From assembly GCF_030687395.1 (NCBI RefSeq), contig NZ_CP117430.1, positions 2,976,001-3,040,000 of the forward strand: a DNA stretch of 64,000 bases. The letters are read 5' to 3'. Positions 35,439 through 43,691 of the stretch are shown here, in pieces (the first letter of the stretch is position 1; each line of letters begins with the position of its first letter). The translations under genes and the position numbers were made by a program. Below the pieces are notes generated by a model. The model had not been told where the DNA came from. It made no database searches and saw only the letters and a program-made list of their open reading frames with translations. This stretch comes from Pseudomonas wuhanensis (GTDB lineage: Bacteria; Pseudomonadota; Gammaproteobacteria; Pseudomonadales; Pseudomonadaceae).

Positions 35439-35499
35439 CTAACTCATTGAGCGCGACGTCTTGAGCCATCCCCATCCCTTTGCCCGCCGCAAAGTCTTC

Positions 35500-37587
35500 A
35501 TGAAACACGCGTTGCCAACACTCTCCTGCGTTATGTTTGCCAGTCCATTGTGGGCACAGGAAGCGATCGAACTGCCGACCACTGATATTCAGGCGAGTCG
35601 CGTCAGCCAAGACACGAGCTACACCACTTCTCAAGCCAGCACGGCGAGCAAAAGCAATGTGCCGATCAAGGAAGAGGCGCAATCGATCAATGTGGTCACC
35701 CAGCAGACCCTGGACGATTATCAGGTGCGCTCGCTGGCCGACGCCATGAAGTTCGTCAGCGGCGTCAGCCAGGGCAACACCTTGGGCGGCTCCCGGGACT
35801 CGCTGGTCAAGCGTGGTTTTGGCACCAACGATGACGGCTCGATCCTGCGCGATGGCGTGCGTTCCAATCTGGGGCACAACTTCAGTGCCACGACGGAACG
35901 CGTCGAAGTACTCAAAGGGCCTGCCTCGATGCTGTACGGCGCGCTGGAGCCCGGCGGACTGATCAACGTGATCAGCAAGAAGCCTGAATACACCCAGAGC
36001 ACAACCCTGAGCGGCTCGGCTTATAGCGAAGGCGGCGGCACCCTGGCGGTGGATACCACCGGGCCGTTGGGAGATACGGGCCTGGCCTATCGCCTGATTG
36101 CTGAACGTGGCCATGAAGATTACTGGCGCAACTATGGCGTGAATGAGAGCACGTTGGTCGCGCCATCGCTGACCTGGACCGGCGACCGCGCCAGTTTGAC
36201 GCTGAGCTACGAGTACAACGAATACTCCAATCCCTTCGACCGCGGCACGGTGTTCACCAACGGTCACCCGGCAGACATCGACTACGACAAGCGCCTCGAC
36301 GAACGCTGGGCGAAAAGCGTCGGTATCCGTGAAGTGGCCACCGCGCGTTTCGAGTATCAGCTGAGTGACGATTGGAAAAGCCGCGTTACCTACGGGTGGA
36401 ACAACGACCGCTACAGCCTCTCGATTGCCCAGCCGAGTTCGTTGACCGGCAATAATCTGCGACGTGCTGCCAACGGTGCTCACTACGATGATGAGACCCG
36501 TTACGCCAGTTGGGATTTCATCGGCCAGCAGGAACTGTTCGGCCAACGTCATGACCTGCTGATCGGCGCGGACACCGAAGCGTCCGACCAATTCCGTGGC
36601 AAAACCTACCGCAATACCGCGCGGTCTGGTTTCGACATCACGTCGCCGGTTTATGGTCGTCTGGCCGAGCCCAGTCTCGTCAGCGCTACCCAAAGCGACC
36701 TGAGCAACCAACTGACCTCCAGCTCGGTGTACTTCAAGGATAACTGGCACCTCGATGACCGCTGGATCCTGGTCCTGGGCGGTCGCCAGCAGCATTATGA
36801 TCAGTACAGCGATCAAGGCCGCGGCAGAAGCTACACCGTCAACCGCGACGATAACGGTGATGCCTTCGTGCCGTTTCTGGGCCTGGTCTACAAAGCCACC
36901 GATACCTTGTCGCTGTACGGTAACTACAGCCGTTCGTTCAAACCCAATACCGAAGTCGACGATGCCGGCCACACCTTCGATCCGGAGGAGGGCCGCAGCT
37001 ACGAGGTCGGTGCGAAGTACGATCCGTTGCCGGGGCTGAACATCAACCTGGCGCTGTTCGACATCGTCAAGAAAAACGTCGTGACCAGCCAGACGGTCAA
37101 TGGCGTCAGCCTCTCGGAGGCGGCGGGCAAGGTCGGTTCGCAGGGGCTGGAGCTGGACATTACCGGGCGTGTGGCCGAGCGCTGGGACCTGATCGGCACC
37201 TACGCTTACACCCACACGGAAATCCTCGACGATCCGGATGACGAAGGTCACCGCCTCGCCAATGCGCCGAAGCACACCGCGAGCCTGTACCTCACGCATC
37301 ACCTGAACGTCCCTGCGGAATTTGGGGCCTGGCATGCCGGTGCTGGCGCGCGTTACGTCGGCGAGCGTGCGGCGAACAACGCCAACGATTTCTGGCTGAG
37401 CAGCTATACCGTGGCCGATGCCTTCGTGCGTTGGGAATCGCCGGTGTTCGGGTACAAGACTTCGCTGCAATTCAATGTCGACAACCTGTTCGACAAACAG
37501 TACTACCCGTCCTCCACCGGCAGCCAGCTGCAGGTCAATGTCGGCGAACCGCGCACGGCACGCCTCAGCGCCAGTGTGACGTTCTGA
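35500..37587 (+). CDS. TonB-dependent siderophore receptor
   Basis: 695 residues from ATG 35500. Signal peptide MKHALPTLSCVMFASPLWAQ, a short TonB-box-like region (about 22-35), a plug domain with NVVTQQTLDDYQVRSLAD and VEVLKGPASMLYGALEPGGLINVISKKP, and a 22-strand barrel ending LSASVTF with terminal Phe. No N-terminal secretin/STN signalling domain, so it is a plain transporter. A Fur box supports a ferric-siderophore ligand. The next gene upstream is divergent vanA; a link to aromatic uptake is possible but unsupported. TTG 35461 is an alternative start. Confidence 0.88.
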   Translation: MKHALPTLSCVMFASPLWAQEAIELPTTDIQASRVSQDTSYTTSQASTASKSNVPIKEEAQSINVVTQQTLDDYQVRSLADAMKFVSGVSQGNTLGGSRDSLVKRGFGTNDDGSILRDGVRSNLGHNFSATTERVEVLKGPASMLYGALEPGGLINVISKKPEYTQSTTLSGSAYSEGGGTLAVDTTGPLGDTGLAYRLIAERGHEDYWRNYGVNESTLVAPSLTWTGDRASLTLSYEYNEYSNPFDRGTVFTNGHPADIDYDKRLDERWAKSVGIREVATARFEYQLSDDWKSRVTYGWNNDRYSLSIAQPSSLTGNNLRRAANGAHYDDETRYASWDFIGQQELFGQRHDLLIGADTEASDQFRGKTYRNTARSGFDITSPVYGRLAEPSLVSATQSDLSNQLTSSSVYFKDNWHLDDRWILVLGGRQQHYDQYSDQGRGRSYTVNRDDNGDAFVPFLGLVYKATDTLSLYGNYSRSFKPNTEVDDAGHTFDPEEGRSYEVGAKYDPLPGLNINLALFDIVKKNVVTSQTVNGVSLSEAAGKVGSQGLELDITGRVAERWDLIGTYAYTHTEILDDPDDEGHRLANAPKHTASLYLTHHLNVPAEFGAWHAGAGARYVGERAANNANDFWLSSYTVADAFVRWESPVFGYKTSLQFNVDNLFDKQYYPSSTGSQLQVNVGEPRTARLSASVTF

Positions 37588-37651
37588 TCGCACTGCCTTG
37601 ACGCGCTGCCCCGTTCTGTCCGTGTAGCCGGCGGAACGGGGCGGCGGTCAT

Positions 37652-37780
37652 CGTGTCGTAACCGTCGATGCGCGTGCTGTAGCGGCTGCCGATGTTGAAG
37701 ATGGCATAGGCGCCGGTCTGCACTTCACCCTGGCGGTTGGCGTACTTGCGCATATCCATGAAAACTCCTCGACGACTGCG
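37652..37780 (-). pseudogene. Remnant of a TonB receptor gene with internal deletion
   Basis: Bases 37653-37749 match 48465-48561 of the intact TonB receptor gene at 93 of 97 positions, encoding the same peptide stretch (YANRQGEVQTGAYAIFNIG and onward). Bases 37757-37780 match the start and ribosome-site region of that gene (50525-50548) at 23 of 24. So the start codon is fused to a C-terminal piece with about 640 codons missing between. The chimeric frame runs on to 37565 as 64 residues without family similarity at its end. Confidence 0.8.
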
Positions 37781-37798
37781 TTCCCACTTTACGGTGGG

Positions 37799-39022
37799 TC
37801 AATGCTCTTTGGCTTTCCTGATCCTGATCAAAATAAACAGCAGGACGCAGAGCGCGAGCGGGGTCATGGCCAGCAGGGCGTCTCTCGCGGAAATGTCCGC
37901 GCCCATGACATGCAATCCCGAGTAGAACAGCTTGAACAGGCTCAACAAGTAATAGGTGATGGCGATAATCGACAAGCCTTCGACCGCGCGCTGGATTTTG
38001 ATTTGAGTATCGGCGCGGGCGTTCAGGCTATTCAGGATTTCCGAGTTCTGCTCTTCCATTTCGACCTGGACACGGGCCTGCAACAAGTCCCCGAGGTTGG
38101 CCACGCTTTCGGCCAGTTGCTCCAGGCGTTGTTCGGTGACCGCGCAGTATCTGACCGTGGGTTTAAAGCGTCTTTCGATGAAAATACCCAGTCGCTGGCA
38201 ATCACCCACGTGGCTTTCCCGGAGTTCGCTCAACCGCTCGAAAACCAGCTGTGCATAGGCTTGGGTGGCGCTGAAGCGGTGTCGGGTTTTTGCGCTGCTG
38301 CTGACCACTTGCGCCGACAGGTTGGCAATGTCGGTCAGCAGCTCTTTGGCATTTCCGGTATCAGGGCCGGCATTACGTTCCGAGAGGTTTACCAGGGTCT
38401 TGTCGAAGACGTTTAGCTGAGTGCTCAAGGCTTTCGCGGTGATGAGTGAAAGCGAAGCCATCATTCGGTAGGTTTCGATTTCCAGCAGGCGGCGGATCAT
38501 CCGTCCCAGCCGATATGCATTCAGGCGTTTGTTAATGAACAGGAAACGGTTGGTGCCGTCGGGGCTCAGGCGAAAATCGCTCCAGACCGTCGCATCGCCT
38601 CCACCTATGCAAGAGCCGCTAGGATCTTTGAAACCATAAACAGACAAATCGCCAGAAAAGGACGTATCAGTGCGCACCACAATCTGCACAGCGTTGATCA
38701 CGTGCTGCATGAAGGGCTCGACCCGGTCCATCAAGGCTTTGGGGGGCGGGCTCCAGCAGGGCTCGTGACTGGAGGAGGGCACCACCAGCGTCAGCGTCAG
38801 GAACTCCGCGTGCCGCTCCCACTTCAAGGCATGGCCCTCCAGTTCGGTGATGCCCTGGGCCGCATCCGGATCGACCGGGCCGGGGCAGCAGCGACTCAGC
38901 AGGGTGTCGCATTGGCCGTCATTCGCCAGAAACGCCAGATGAAACACGTGGGCGGGCTCGTCGAAATACAGAGAAGGGCGCGCGTGCAACTCGTTGTGCA
39001 GGATCAGTCTTTGCGGATGCAT
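37799..39022 (-). CDS. DUF3422 family membrane protein
   Basis: 407 residues. The N-terminal signature LHNELHARPSLYFDEPAHVFHLAF identifies DUF3422; it is split here by the rule on length but runs from about residue 9. A central helical region precedes two C-terminal TM helices (about 348-366 and 384-400) and a basic tail. Function unknown. Monocistronic, with the TonB remnant on one side and a REPIN on the other. Confidence 0.85.
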   Translation of the reverse strand: MHPQRLILHNELHARPSLYFDEPAHVFHLAFLANDGQCDTLLSRCCPGPVDPDAAQGITELEGHALKWERHAEFLTLTLVVPSSSHEPCWSPPPKALMDRVEPFMQHVINAVQIVVRTDTSFSGDLSVYGFKDPSGSCIGGGDATVWSDFRLSPDGTNRFLFINKRLNAYRLGRMIRRLLEIETYRMMASLSLITAKALSTQLNVFDKTLVNLSERNAGPDTGNAKELLTDIANLSAQVVSSSAKTRHRFSATQAYAQLVFERLSELRESHVGDCQRLGIFIERRFKPTVRYCAVTEQRLEQLAESVANLGDLLQARVQVEMEEQNSEILNSLNARADTQIKIQRAVEGLSIIAITYYLLSLFKLFYSGLHVMGADISARDALLAMTPLALCVLLFILIRIRKAKEH

Positions 39023-39135
39023 GCTGTTTGGGCCATGTTGGAGTTGTTTGTTCTTGGGACTGGGTGATGAATACCCGAGTCACAAACAAAACCTGGCGAT
39101 TGCCCTTGCCCAATGCCGGTCAGCCAACCACAGAA

Positions 39136-39230
39136 CCTGTGGGAGCGGGCTTGCCCGCGATGAGGGCGTGTCAGACGACATTAATGTTGCCTGATACTCC
39201 GCCTTCGCGGGCAAGCCCGCTCCCACAAGG
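39136..39230. repeat. REPIN (inverted REP pair)
   Basis: Arms of the CCTGTGGGAGCGGGCTTGCCCGCGA type at 39136-39160 and 39205-39230, inverted, with a 44-nt centre. Located between the aminotransferase end and the DUF3422 start. Confidence 0.9.
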
Positions 39231-39262
39231 ATTGCGTTCAACTGACTGTGTTCACGTACTCC

Positions 39263-40477
39263 TTAACGCAACGCTACACAAAACGCACGAATGGCTTCGC
39301 AGGCCTGGCGCAATGACGCGTCGTCCAGCGCATAGGCAATGCGAATGTAGGGGCCAAGGCCGAACGCACTGCCATGCACCACCGCTACATCCGCTTCGTC
39401 GAGCAGCGCATGGGCGACATCTTCGTCGGTGTGCAGCATTCGACCGGCGGGCGAGGTGCGGCCGATCAGTCCCGCACAGGAGGCGAACGCGTAGAACGCC
39501 CCCGCCGGGCTCACGCATTCCAGTCCCGGCGTGTCGTTCAGCAGCGCCACCATCAAATCGCGACGGCCCTGGAAAGCGGCGCGGCTTGCGCGAATGAAGT
39601 CTTTCGGCCCCTCCAGCGCGGCGAGTGCGGCTTGTTGCGAGACAGAACTCGCGCCCGAGGTCTGCTGACCCTGCAGCTTTTCCATGGCCTCCAGCAACCA
39701 TCGCGGCCCGGTGGCAAAACCGATGCGCCAGCCGGTCATGGCGTAGGCCTTCGAGACACCGTTCATGGTCAGGGTGCGCGGTGCCAGACGTGGCTCCACC
39801 TGGGCCAGGGTGTGGAACGCTTGATCGTCGAAGATCAGGTGTTCATAGATGTCATCGGCCAGAATCAGCACGTGGGGATGATCCAGCAGCACAGCCGCCA
39901 AGGCACGAAGTTCCACCTCGCTGTACACCGCGCCGGTCGGATTGGACGGTGAGTTGAGGATCAACCAACGGGTCTGTGGTGTGAGCGCGGCGGCCAGTGC
40001 CGCGGGCGTCAGCTTGAAACCGGTACCGGCATCGCACGTGACGATCCGCGCCTCACCGCCGCACAGTTGCACCATTTCCGGGTAACTGACCCAGTACGGC
40101 GCCGGCACAATGACCTGATCGCCCTCGTTGAGGGTCGCGGCCAGGGCGTTGTTGATCACTTGTTTGCCACCGTTACAAACCAGCGTGTCTTGCCAGCTCA
40201 CATCCAGGCCATTCTCGCGGCGGAACTTGGCCGCCACCGCTTCTCGCAATGAGCGCACGCCGGCGACCTGGGTGTAGCGGGTGTGGCCATGCTCGATGGC
40301 GTGAATGGCTGCCTCACGCACATGTTTTGGGGTGTCGAAATCGGGCTCGCCGGCACACAGCGAAATGATCTTCGCCCCTTTCGCCCGGCGCTCCGCCACC
40401 CGATCCATGATCCGATAAGTCGCCGAGGGCTGTGCGCTGGCCAAACGTTGGTTCAGGCGCTGAATGTCGGTGCTCAT
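39263..40477 (-). CDS. PLP-dependent aminotransferase (class I/II, AspC-like)
   Basis: 404 residues, fold type I. PLP lysine in NGVSKAYAMTGWRIG (about residue 240), NSPSNPTGAVYS for cofactor and carboxylate binding, and the C-terminal Arg in YIRIAYALDD. The start overlaps the stop of the RraA-like gene by 4 nt, so it is the last gene of the three-aldolase operon. By context its amino substrate may give a 4-hydroxy-2-oxo acid that the aldolases cleave (inference). It lacks any feature that would settle substrate choice. Confidence 0.88.
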   Translation of the reverse strand: MSTDIQRLNQRLASAQPSATYRIMDRVAERRAKGAKIISLCAGEPDFDTPKHVREAAIHAIEHGHTRYTQVAGVRSLREAVAAKFRRENGLDVSWQDTLVCNGGKQVINNALAATLNEGDQVIVPAPYWVSYPEMVQLCGGEARIVTCDAGTGFKLTPAALAAALTPQTRWLILNSPSNPTGAVYSEVELRALAAVLLDHPHVLILADDIYEHLIFDDQAFHTLAQVEPRLAPRTLTMNGVSKAYAMTGWRIGFATGPRWLLEAMEKLQGQQTSGASSVSQQAALAALEGPKDFIRASRAAFQGRRDLMVALLNDTPGLECVSPAGAFYAFASCAGLIGRTSPAGRMLHTDEDVAHALLDEADVAVVHGSAFGLGPYIRIAYALDDASLRQACEAIRAFCVALR

Positions 40478-41112
40478 GCCCGGGTTCTCCAGTCGGTCAG
40501 GTTCATCAGTTCCAGCGTGGAGCGGCCTTCGGTCAGCGCCTGCATCATCTGGGCTTCCTTGTTCGCGCGCGCTTCGCCTTCTGCGAGGGTGCGTGCCGCA
40601 TCGGCCTTGGGGATGATGATCACACCGTCATCGTCAGCCACCACCAGATCGCCCGGCGCCACGAAAGCACCATTGAAATTGAACGGTTGTCCCACCGAGG
40701 GTGCGCTAGCCTTGACCGTGCCTTTGACCGAGATGCCACGGGCAAATACCGGGAACTGGCGTTTCTTCAACGCCGCGATATCGCGTACGCCACCATCGAT
40801 CACCAGACCGACCACGCCAGCCGCTTCGGCCGCCACGGTGAGCACCTCGCCCCAATAACCGGCGATAAAGCCACCCGTGCCCACCACCAGTACGCTGCCA
40901 CGGGGTACGCGTTCCATCGCCAGATGCAGGGCGAGGTTGTCGCCCGGCGAACACTCCAGCGGGTAGGCGGGGGCAGCGATAAAGGCGCCGTCCCAGATCG
41001 GCCGGATCGCGCTGTCGACTGCGCAGGGCAGGTGAGACGCTTCATACAGTGTCGAGCTGCCCAGTACTTTTGCCCGCGCGCGAAAATCCAGGGGGAAGGG
41101 GAGCGTGGTCAT
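40474..41112 (-). CDS. RraA-family/4-hydroxy-4-methyl-2-oxoglutarate aldolase-like protein, copy 3
   Basis: 212 residues. Has the divalent-metal and substrate motif of HMG/CHA aldolases, IDGGVRD (Arg-Asp pair), and the glycine-rich loop GTGGFIAGYWGE. The family either cleaves 4-hydroxy-2-oxo acids to pyruvate or, in E. coli RraA, binds RNase E; the intact Arg-Asp pair favours aldolase. Third of three adjacent paralogues; the start codon shares one nucleotide with the stop of copy 2. Confidence 0.85.
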   Translation of the reverse strand: MTTLPFPLDFRARAKVLGSSTLYEASHLPCAVDSAIRPIWDGAFIAAPAYPLECSPGDNLALHLAMERVPRGSVLVVGTGGFIAGYWGEVLTVAAEAAGVVGLVIDGGVRDIAALKKRQFPVFARGISVKGTVKASAPSVGQPFNFNGAFVAPGDLVVADDDGVIIIPKADAARTLAEGEARANKEAQMMQALTEGRSTLELMNLTDWRTRA

Positions 41113-41774
41113 CAGACTTTCCTCTGCAGGTTGTGGTAACCCAGGGCGGCCCGGGCTTCTTTAAGGGTTTTGCCTTGAGTGATCAGGGCACGAATGTCGG
41201 CTTCGACCGATTCGATCTGACGGGCACACGCCGCCACTTCAGCGGCACGGGCGCGAGGCACGATCACCACGCCGTTGGCGTCGGCGACCACGATGTCACG
41301 GGAGCAAACCCGCGCCGTGCCGATGGACACTGGCTGGTTGACCGACTGCACTTGCACGCGGTCTTTGCCAGTGCGCATGTAGCGACCTTTGCTGAACATC
41401 GGATAGCCATCGCCCAGCGCTTTGTTCACATCACGGCACACCCCGTCGATGACCGTGGCGGCGATCTGTCGGGTGCCCGCGTACTGGGTCATGATGTCGC
41501 CCCAAACGGTGCAGTCGGTGCGGCCGCCGTTGTCGATGACCACTACGTCGCCGGGAGCGACGTCTTCGATGAAGTCGCCCACCGTACCCGGAGGAACGCT
41601 GGCCGAGACGTACTGCACGGTGAACGCCGGTCCGACGATGACCTTGCCGTAATTGTCCAGCGGTGCCACGCCGAGGCATTGCCCGGGCAGGCCGAGTTTG
41701 TCCAGAGCATCGGAGACGCCAGGAGTGTCGAGGCCTTCAAACAAGGCGACCAGTTCTTTGTCTTCAAGATTCAT
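41112..41774 (-). CDS. RraA-family/4-hydroxy-4-methyl-2-oxoglutarate aldolase-like protein, copy 2
   Basis: 220 residues with IDGVCRD and DNGGRTDCTVWGD at the two active-site positions, so probably catalytic. Distinct from copies 1 and 3 over most of its length, which argues for old paralogues rather than recent duplication. Start and stop each overlap the neighbouring genes by a single nucleotide (TGATG junctions), indicating coupled translation and near-equal amounts. Confidence 0.85.
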   Translation of the reverse strand: MNLEDKELVALFEGLDTPGVSDALDKLGLPGQCLGVAPLDNYGKVIVGPAFTVQYVSASVPPGTVGDFIEDVAPGDVVVIDNGGRTDCTVWGDIMTQYAGTRQIAATVIDGVCRDVNKALGDGYPMFSKGRYMRTGKDRVQVQSVNQPVSIGTARVCSRDIVVADANGVVIVPRARAAEVAACARQIESVEADIRALITQGKTLKEARAALGYHNLQRKV

Positions 41775-42439
41775 CAGGCATGCTCCACGCGGATCGCTTC
41801 GAATTGGGTGTCGTGCATCACCTCGGCCACCGAGCGGCCGCTGCGCACGGCCTCGACCATGCCGTCCTGGCGGCGGGCGATGCGCTCGCCGAGATCGATG
41901 ACCTTTTCGATATAGGTTTGGGGGACGAACACGGTTCCGCAGGTATCGGCAATGACATAGTCATCCTCGCTGACGTCGACACCGGCCACCTTGACCGTCA
42001 CCGCCGCATCGATCTGCACCACCCGATTGCGCGCACTGATCATGGTGACCCCACGGCCATAAACCGGGTAGCCAATCGCTTCGCTGCCGTCGATGTCGCG
42101 GCTGAAACCGTCGATCACCGTGCCACGCACCTGCTTGCCGGCCGCGGCATTGGCGAGGATGTCGCCCCAGCAGGAAATACCTTCGATGCCGCCGGCGATC
42201 ACCAGCACACGATCGTCACCGTCGATCTGTTCAACCACCGGGGTAATCAGGTGCACGGTCGGTACATTGTCGGACTTGGGCGCCAGCAATACGGTACTGG
42301 CACGGCCGACGATCTTCGGGCAGTTCCACAGCGGGCGTAGCCCCACGGTGGCGCCCGGCAGGCCGAGGAAGTCGAGTGCGTCGGAAACCGTGTTGGTGTC
42401 CAGCGCCGCCAAGCGATCCAGCAAACTCTTATTGATCAT
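41774..42439 (-). CDS. RraA-family/4-hydroxy-4-methyl-2-oxoglutarate aldolase-like protein, copy 1
   Basis: 221 residues from ATG 42439 (GGGG 6 nt upstream; the longer frame crosses the promoter). Motifs IDGFSRD and AGGIEGISCWGD are present. First gene of the operon, divergent from a LysR regulator gene that starts 105 nt away. Expected reaction: cleavage of 4-hydroxy-4-methyl- or 4-carboxy-4-hydroxy-2-oxo acids to pyruvate and a second oxo acid. Confidence 0.85.
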   Translation of the reverse strand: MINKSLLDRLAALDTNTVSDALDFLGLPGATVGLRPLWNCPKIVGRASTVLLAPKSDNVPTVHLITPVVEQIDGDDRVLVIAGGIEGISCWGDILANAAAGKQVRGTVIDGFSRDIDGSEAIGYPVYGRGVTMISARNRVVQIDAAVTVKVAGVDVSEDDYVIADTCGTVFVPQTYIEKVIDLGERIARRQDGMVEAVRSGRSVAEVMHDTQFEAIRVEHA

Positions 42440-42489
42440 GGGAAAGCCCCAGTGGTGACGGAGGCGCCCAGTGTCAGCGAGACAATTTG

Positions 42490-42535
42490 ATAGGTATATT
42501 ACTAATAACAGAAGCATTACATACGTTAAACCTAT
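42490..42535. promoter_or_regulatory. Divergent LysR-controlled promoter with inverted hexamers
   Basis: ATAGGT (42490-42495, inside TTTGATAGGT) and ACCTAT (42530-42535) form a wide inverted repeat in the short gap between the aldolase operon and the LysR gene. The TTTGATAGGT word recurs at 43434, just before the next gene. Binding by the LysR protein is inferred. Confidence 0.45.
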
Positions 42536-42544
42536 GGATTAGCC

Positions 42545-43438
42545 ATGATCAATTTCCGTCTGATTCGTCACCTCTGGTTGTTCCTGGCTGTTGCCGAGGA
42601 ACAGAATTTCGGCCGCGCCGCCAAGCGCCTGGGGATGTCCCAGCCGCCGCTGAGCGAGCAGATTCAGGTGTTGGAGCAAGCGCTCAAGGTCAAGCTGTTC
42701 GACCGCTCGCGGCGCGGGGCGAAGCTGACTCCGGTGGGCGCGGCGATCCTGCCCGCGGTGCGCAAATTCGCTGAGCAACTGGAGCGTCTGGAACTGGCCG
42801 TGGAAGAGGCGGTGGCGGGGCAGTCGGGGATGTTGACCGTCGGTGCGATTTCCACGGCGATGTTCGATGTGTTGCCCGGGTTGATCGAGCAACTGAAGAT
42901 CGAATACCCGCACCTCACCGTGTCTGTGCGGGAAATCGACAGCGTCGAAGCCGTGCCTGCGCTGGAAGCCGGGGACATCGACCTGGCCTTCGCCCGTCTG
43001 GACGGTGATCTGGGGGCCTCGATCAAGTCGCTGCCGCTGACCGAGGATCGCCTGGTCGTGGCCCTGCCCATTGATCATCCATTGGCTGCACGCAAGCGCA
43101 TCAGCCTGTCGAGCCTGGCCACCGAGCCCTTGGTGATGTTTTCCCGAAAGGTCAGCCCGGTGTACTTCGACAACCTGATCGCGACCTGCCGCGCCAGTGG
43201 TTTTTCCCCGCGCGTATTGCATGAAGTGCGCTCCGTCGCTTCGCAAATCGCTTTCGTCAGTTGTGGGCAAGGCATCGCCCTGGTGCCGGCGTCGCTGAAA
43301 AAACTGGCCCCCGATAATGTGGTGCTGCGACCACTGAGCCAGCCGCTCAATGTGGTGACGACTGCGGTGGCCTGGAATGCCGATCGGCCCAACCCACTGG
43401 TGGAGGAGGTGGTTGCCCGGCTCCAAAAAACAGTTTGA
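42545..43438 (+). CDS. LysR-family regulator
   Basis: 297 residues. The N-terminal helix-turn-helix contains FLAVAEEQNFGRAAKRLGMS and QPPLSEQIQVLE. The effector domain resembles BenM/CatM-type aromatic or organic-acid sensors (AISTAMFDVLPGLIEQ, CGQGIALVP). Divergent from the aldolase/aminotransferase operon, which it probably activates. A palindrome overlapping its stop codon suggests it also controls the next gene. Confidence 0.88.
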   Translation: MINFRLIRHLWLFLAVAEEQNFGRAAKRLGMSQPPLSEQIQVLEQALKVKLFDRSRRGAKLTPVGAAILPAVRKFAEQLERLELAVEEAVAGQSGMLTVGAISTAMFDVLPGLIEQLKIEYPHLTVSVREIDSVEAVPALEAGDIDLAFARLDGDLGASIKSLPLTEDRLVVALPIDHPLAARKRISLSSLATEPLVMFSRKVSPVYFDNLIATCRASGFSPRVLHEVRSVASQIAFVSCGQGIALVPASLKKLAPDNVVLRPLSQPLNVVTTAVAWNADRPNPLVEEVVARLQKTV

Positions 43439-43452
43439 TAGGTTTGACCTAT
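43438..43452. promoter_or_regulatory. Palindrome ATAGGT-TTG-ACCTAT after the LysR gene
   Basis: Perfect hexamer inverted repeat with 3-nt spacer that overlaps the LysR stop codon. It repeats the TTTGATAGGT word of the divergent promoter. It is 240 nt before the hydrolase start and may be a second LysR site. Confidence 0.45.
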
Positions 43453-43523
43453 GACGGTATTCCCGAATCAGGAATTTACAGACGGCCCGATCCCCGCGAA
43501 ATTGACGGCCTGCCGGCGCAAAC

Positions 43524-43639
43524 CTGTGGCGAGGGAGCTTGCTCCCGCTTGAGTGCGCAGCACTCACAAAAACAGGCAATGTTTGTCAGATTTCCGGGGC
43601 CGCTACGCAGCCCGGCGCGAGCAAGCTCGCTCGCCACAG
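43524..43639. repeat. REPIN of a second family
   Basis: Arms CTGTGGCGAGGGAGCTTGCT (43524-43543) and the inverted AGCAAGCTCGCTCGCCACAG (43620-43639) enclose an 80-nt middle. The arms differ from the GTGGGAGCGGGC family elsewhere, so at least two REP types are present. Confidence 0.85.
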
Positions 43640-43691
43640 TGAACAGCATTTGCGGACCGGCGGTCACCTTTTCGCTCAAGGAATCCATCAC

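Noticed and set aside
35416..37593. Long open frame of 725 codons on the minus strand
   Set aside because: It is the antisense of the TonB receptor, whose signal peptide, plug and barrel end are clear. The minus frame has no domain or ribosome site.
43539..43691. Longer start for the alpha/beta hydrolase
   Set aside because: It would translate through the REPIN; GTG 43692 has AAGGA 8 nt upstream.
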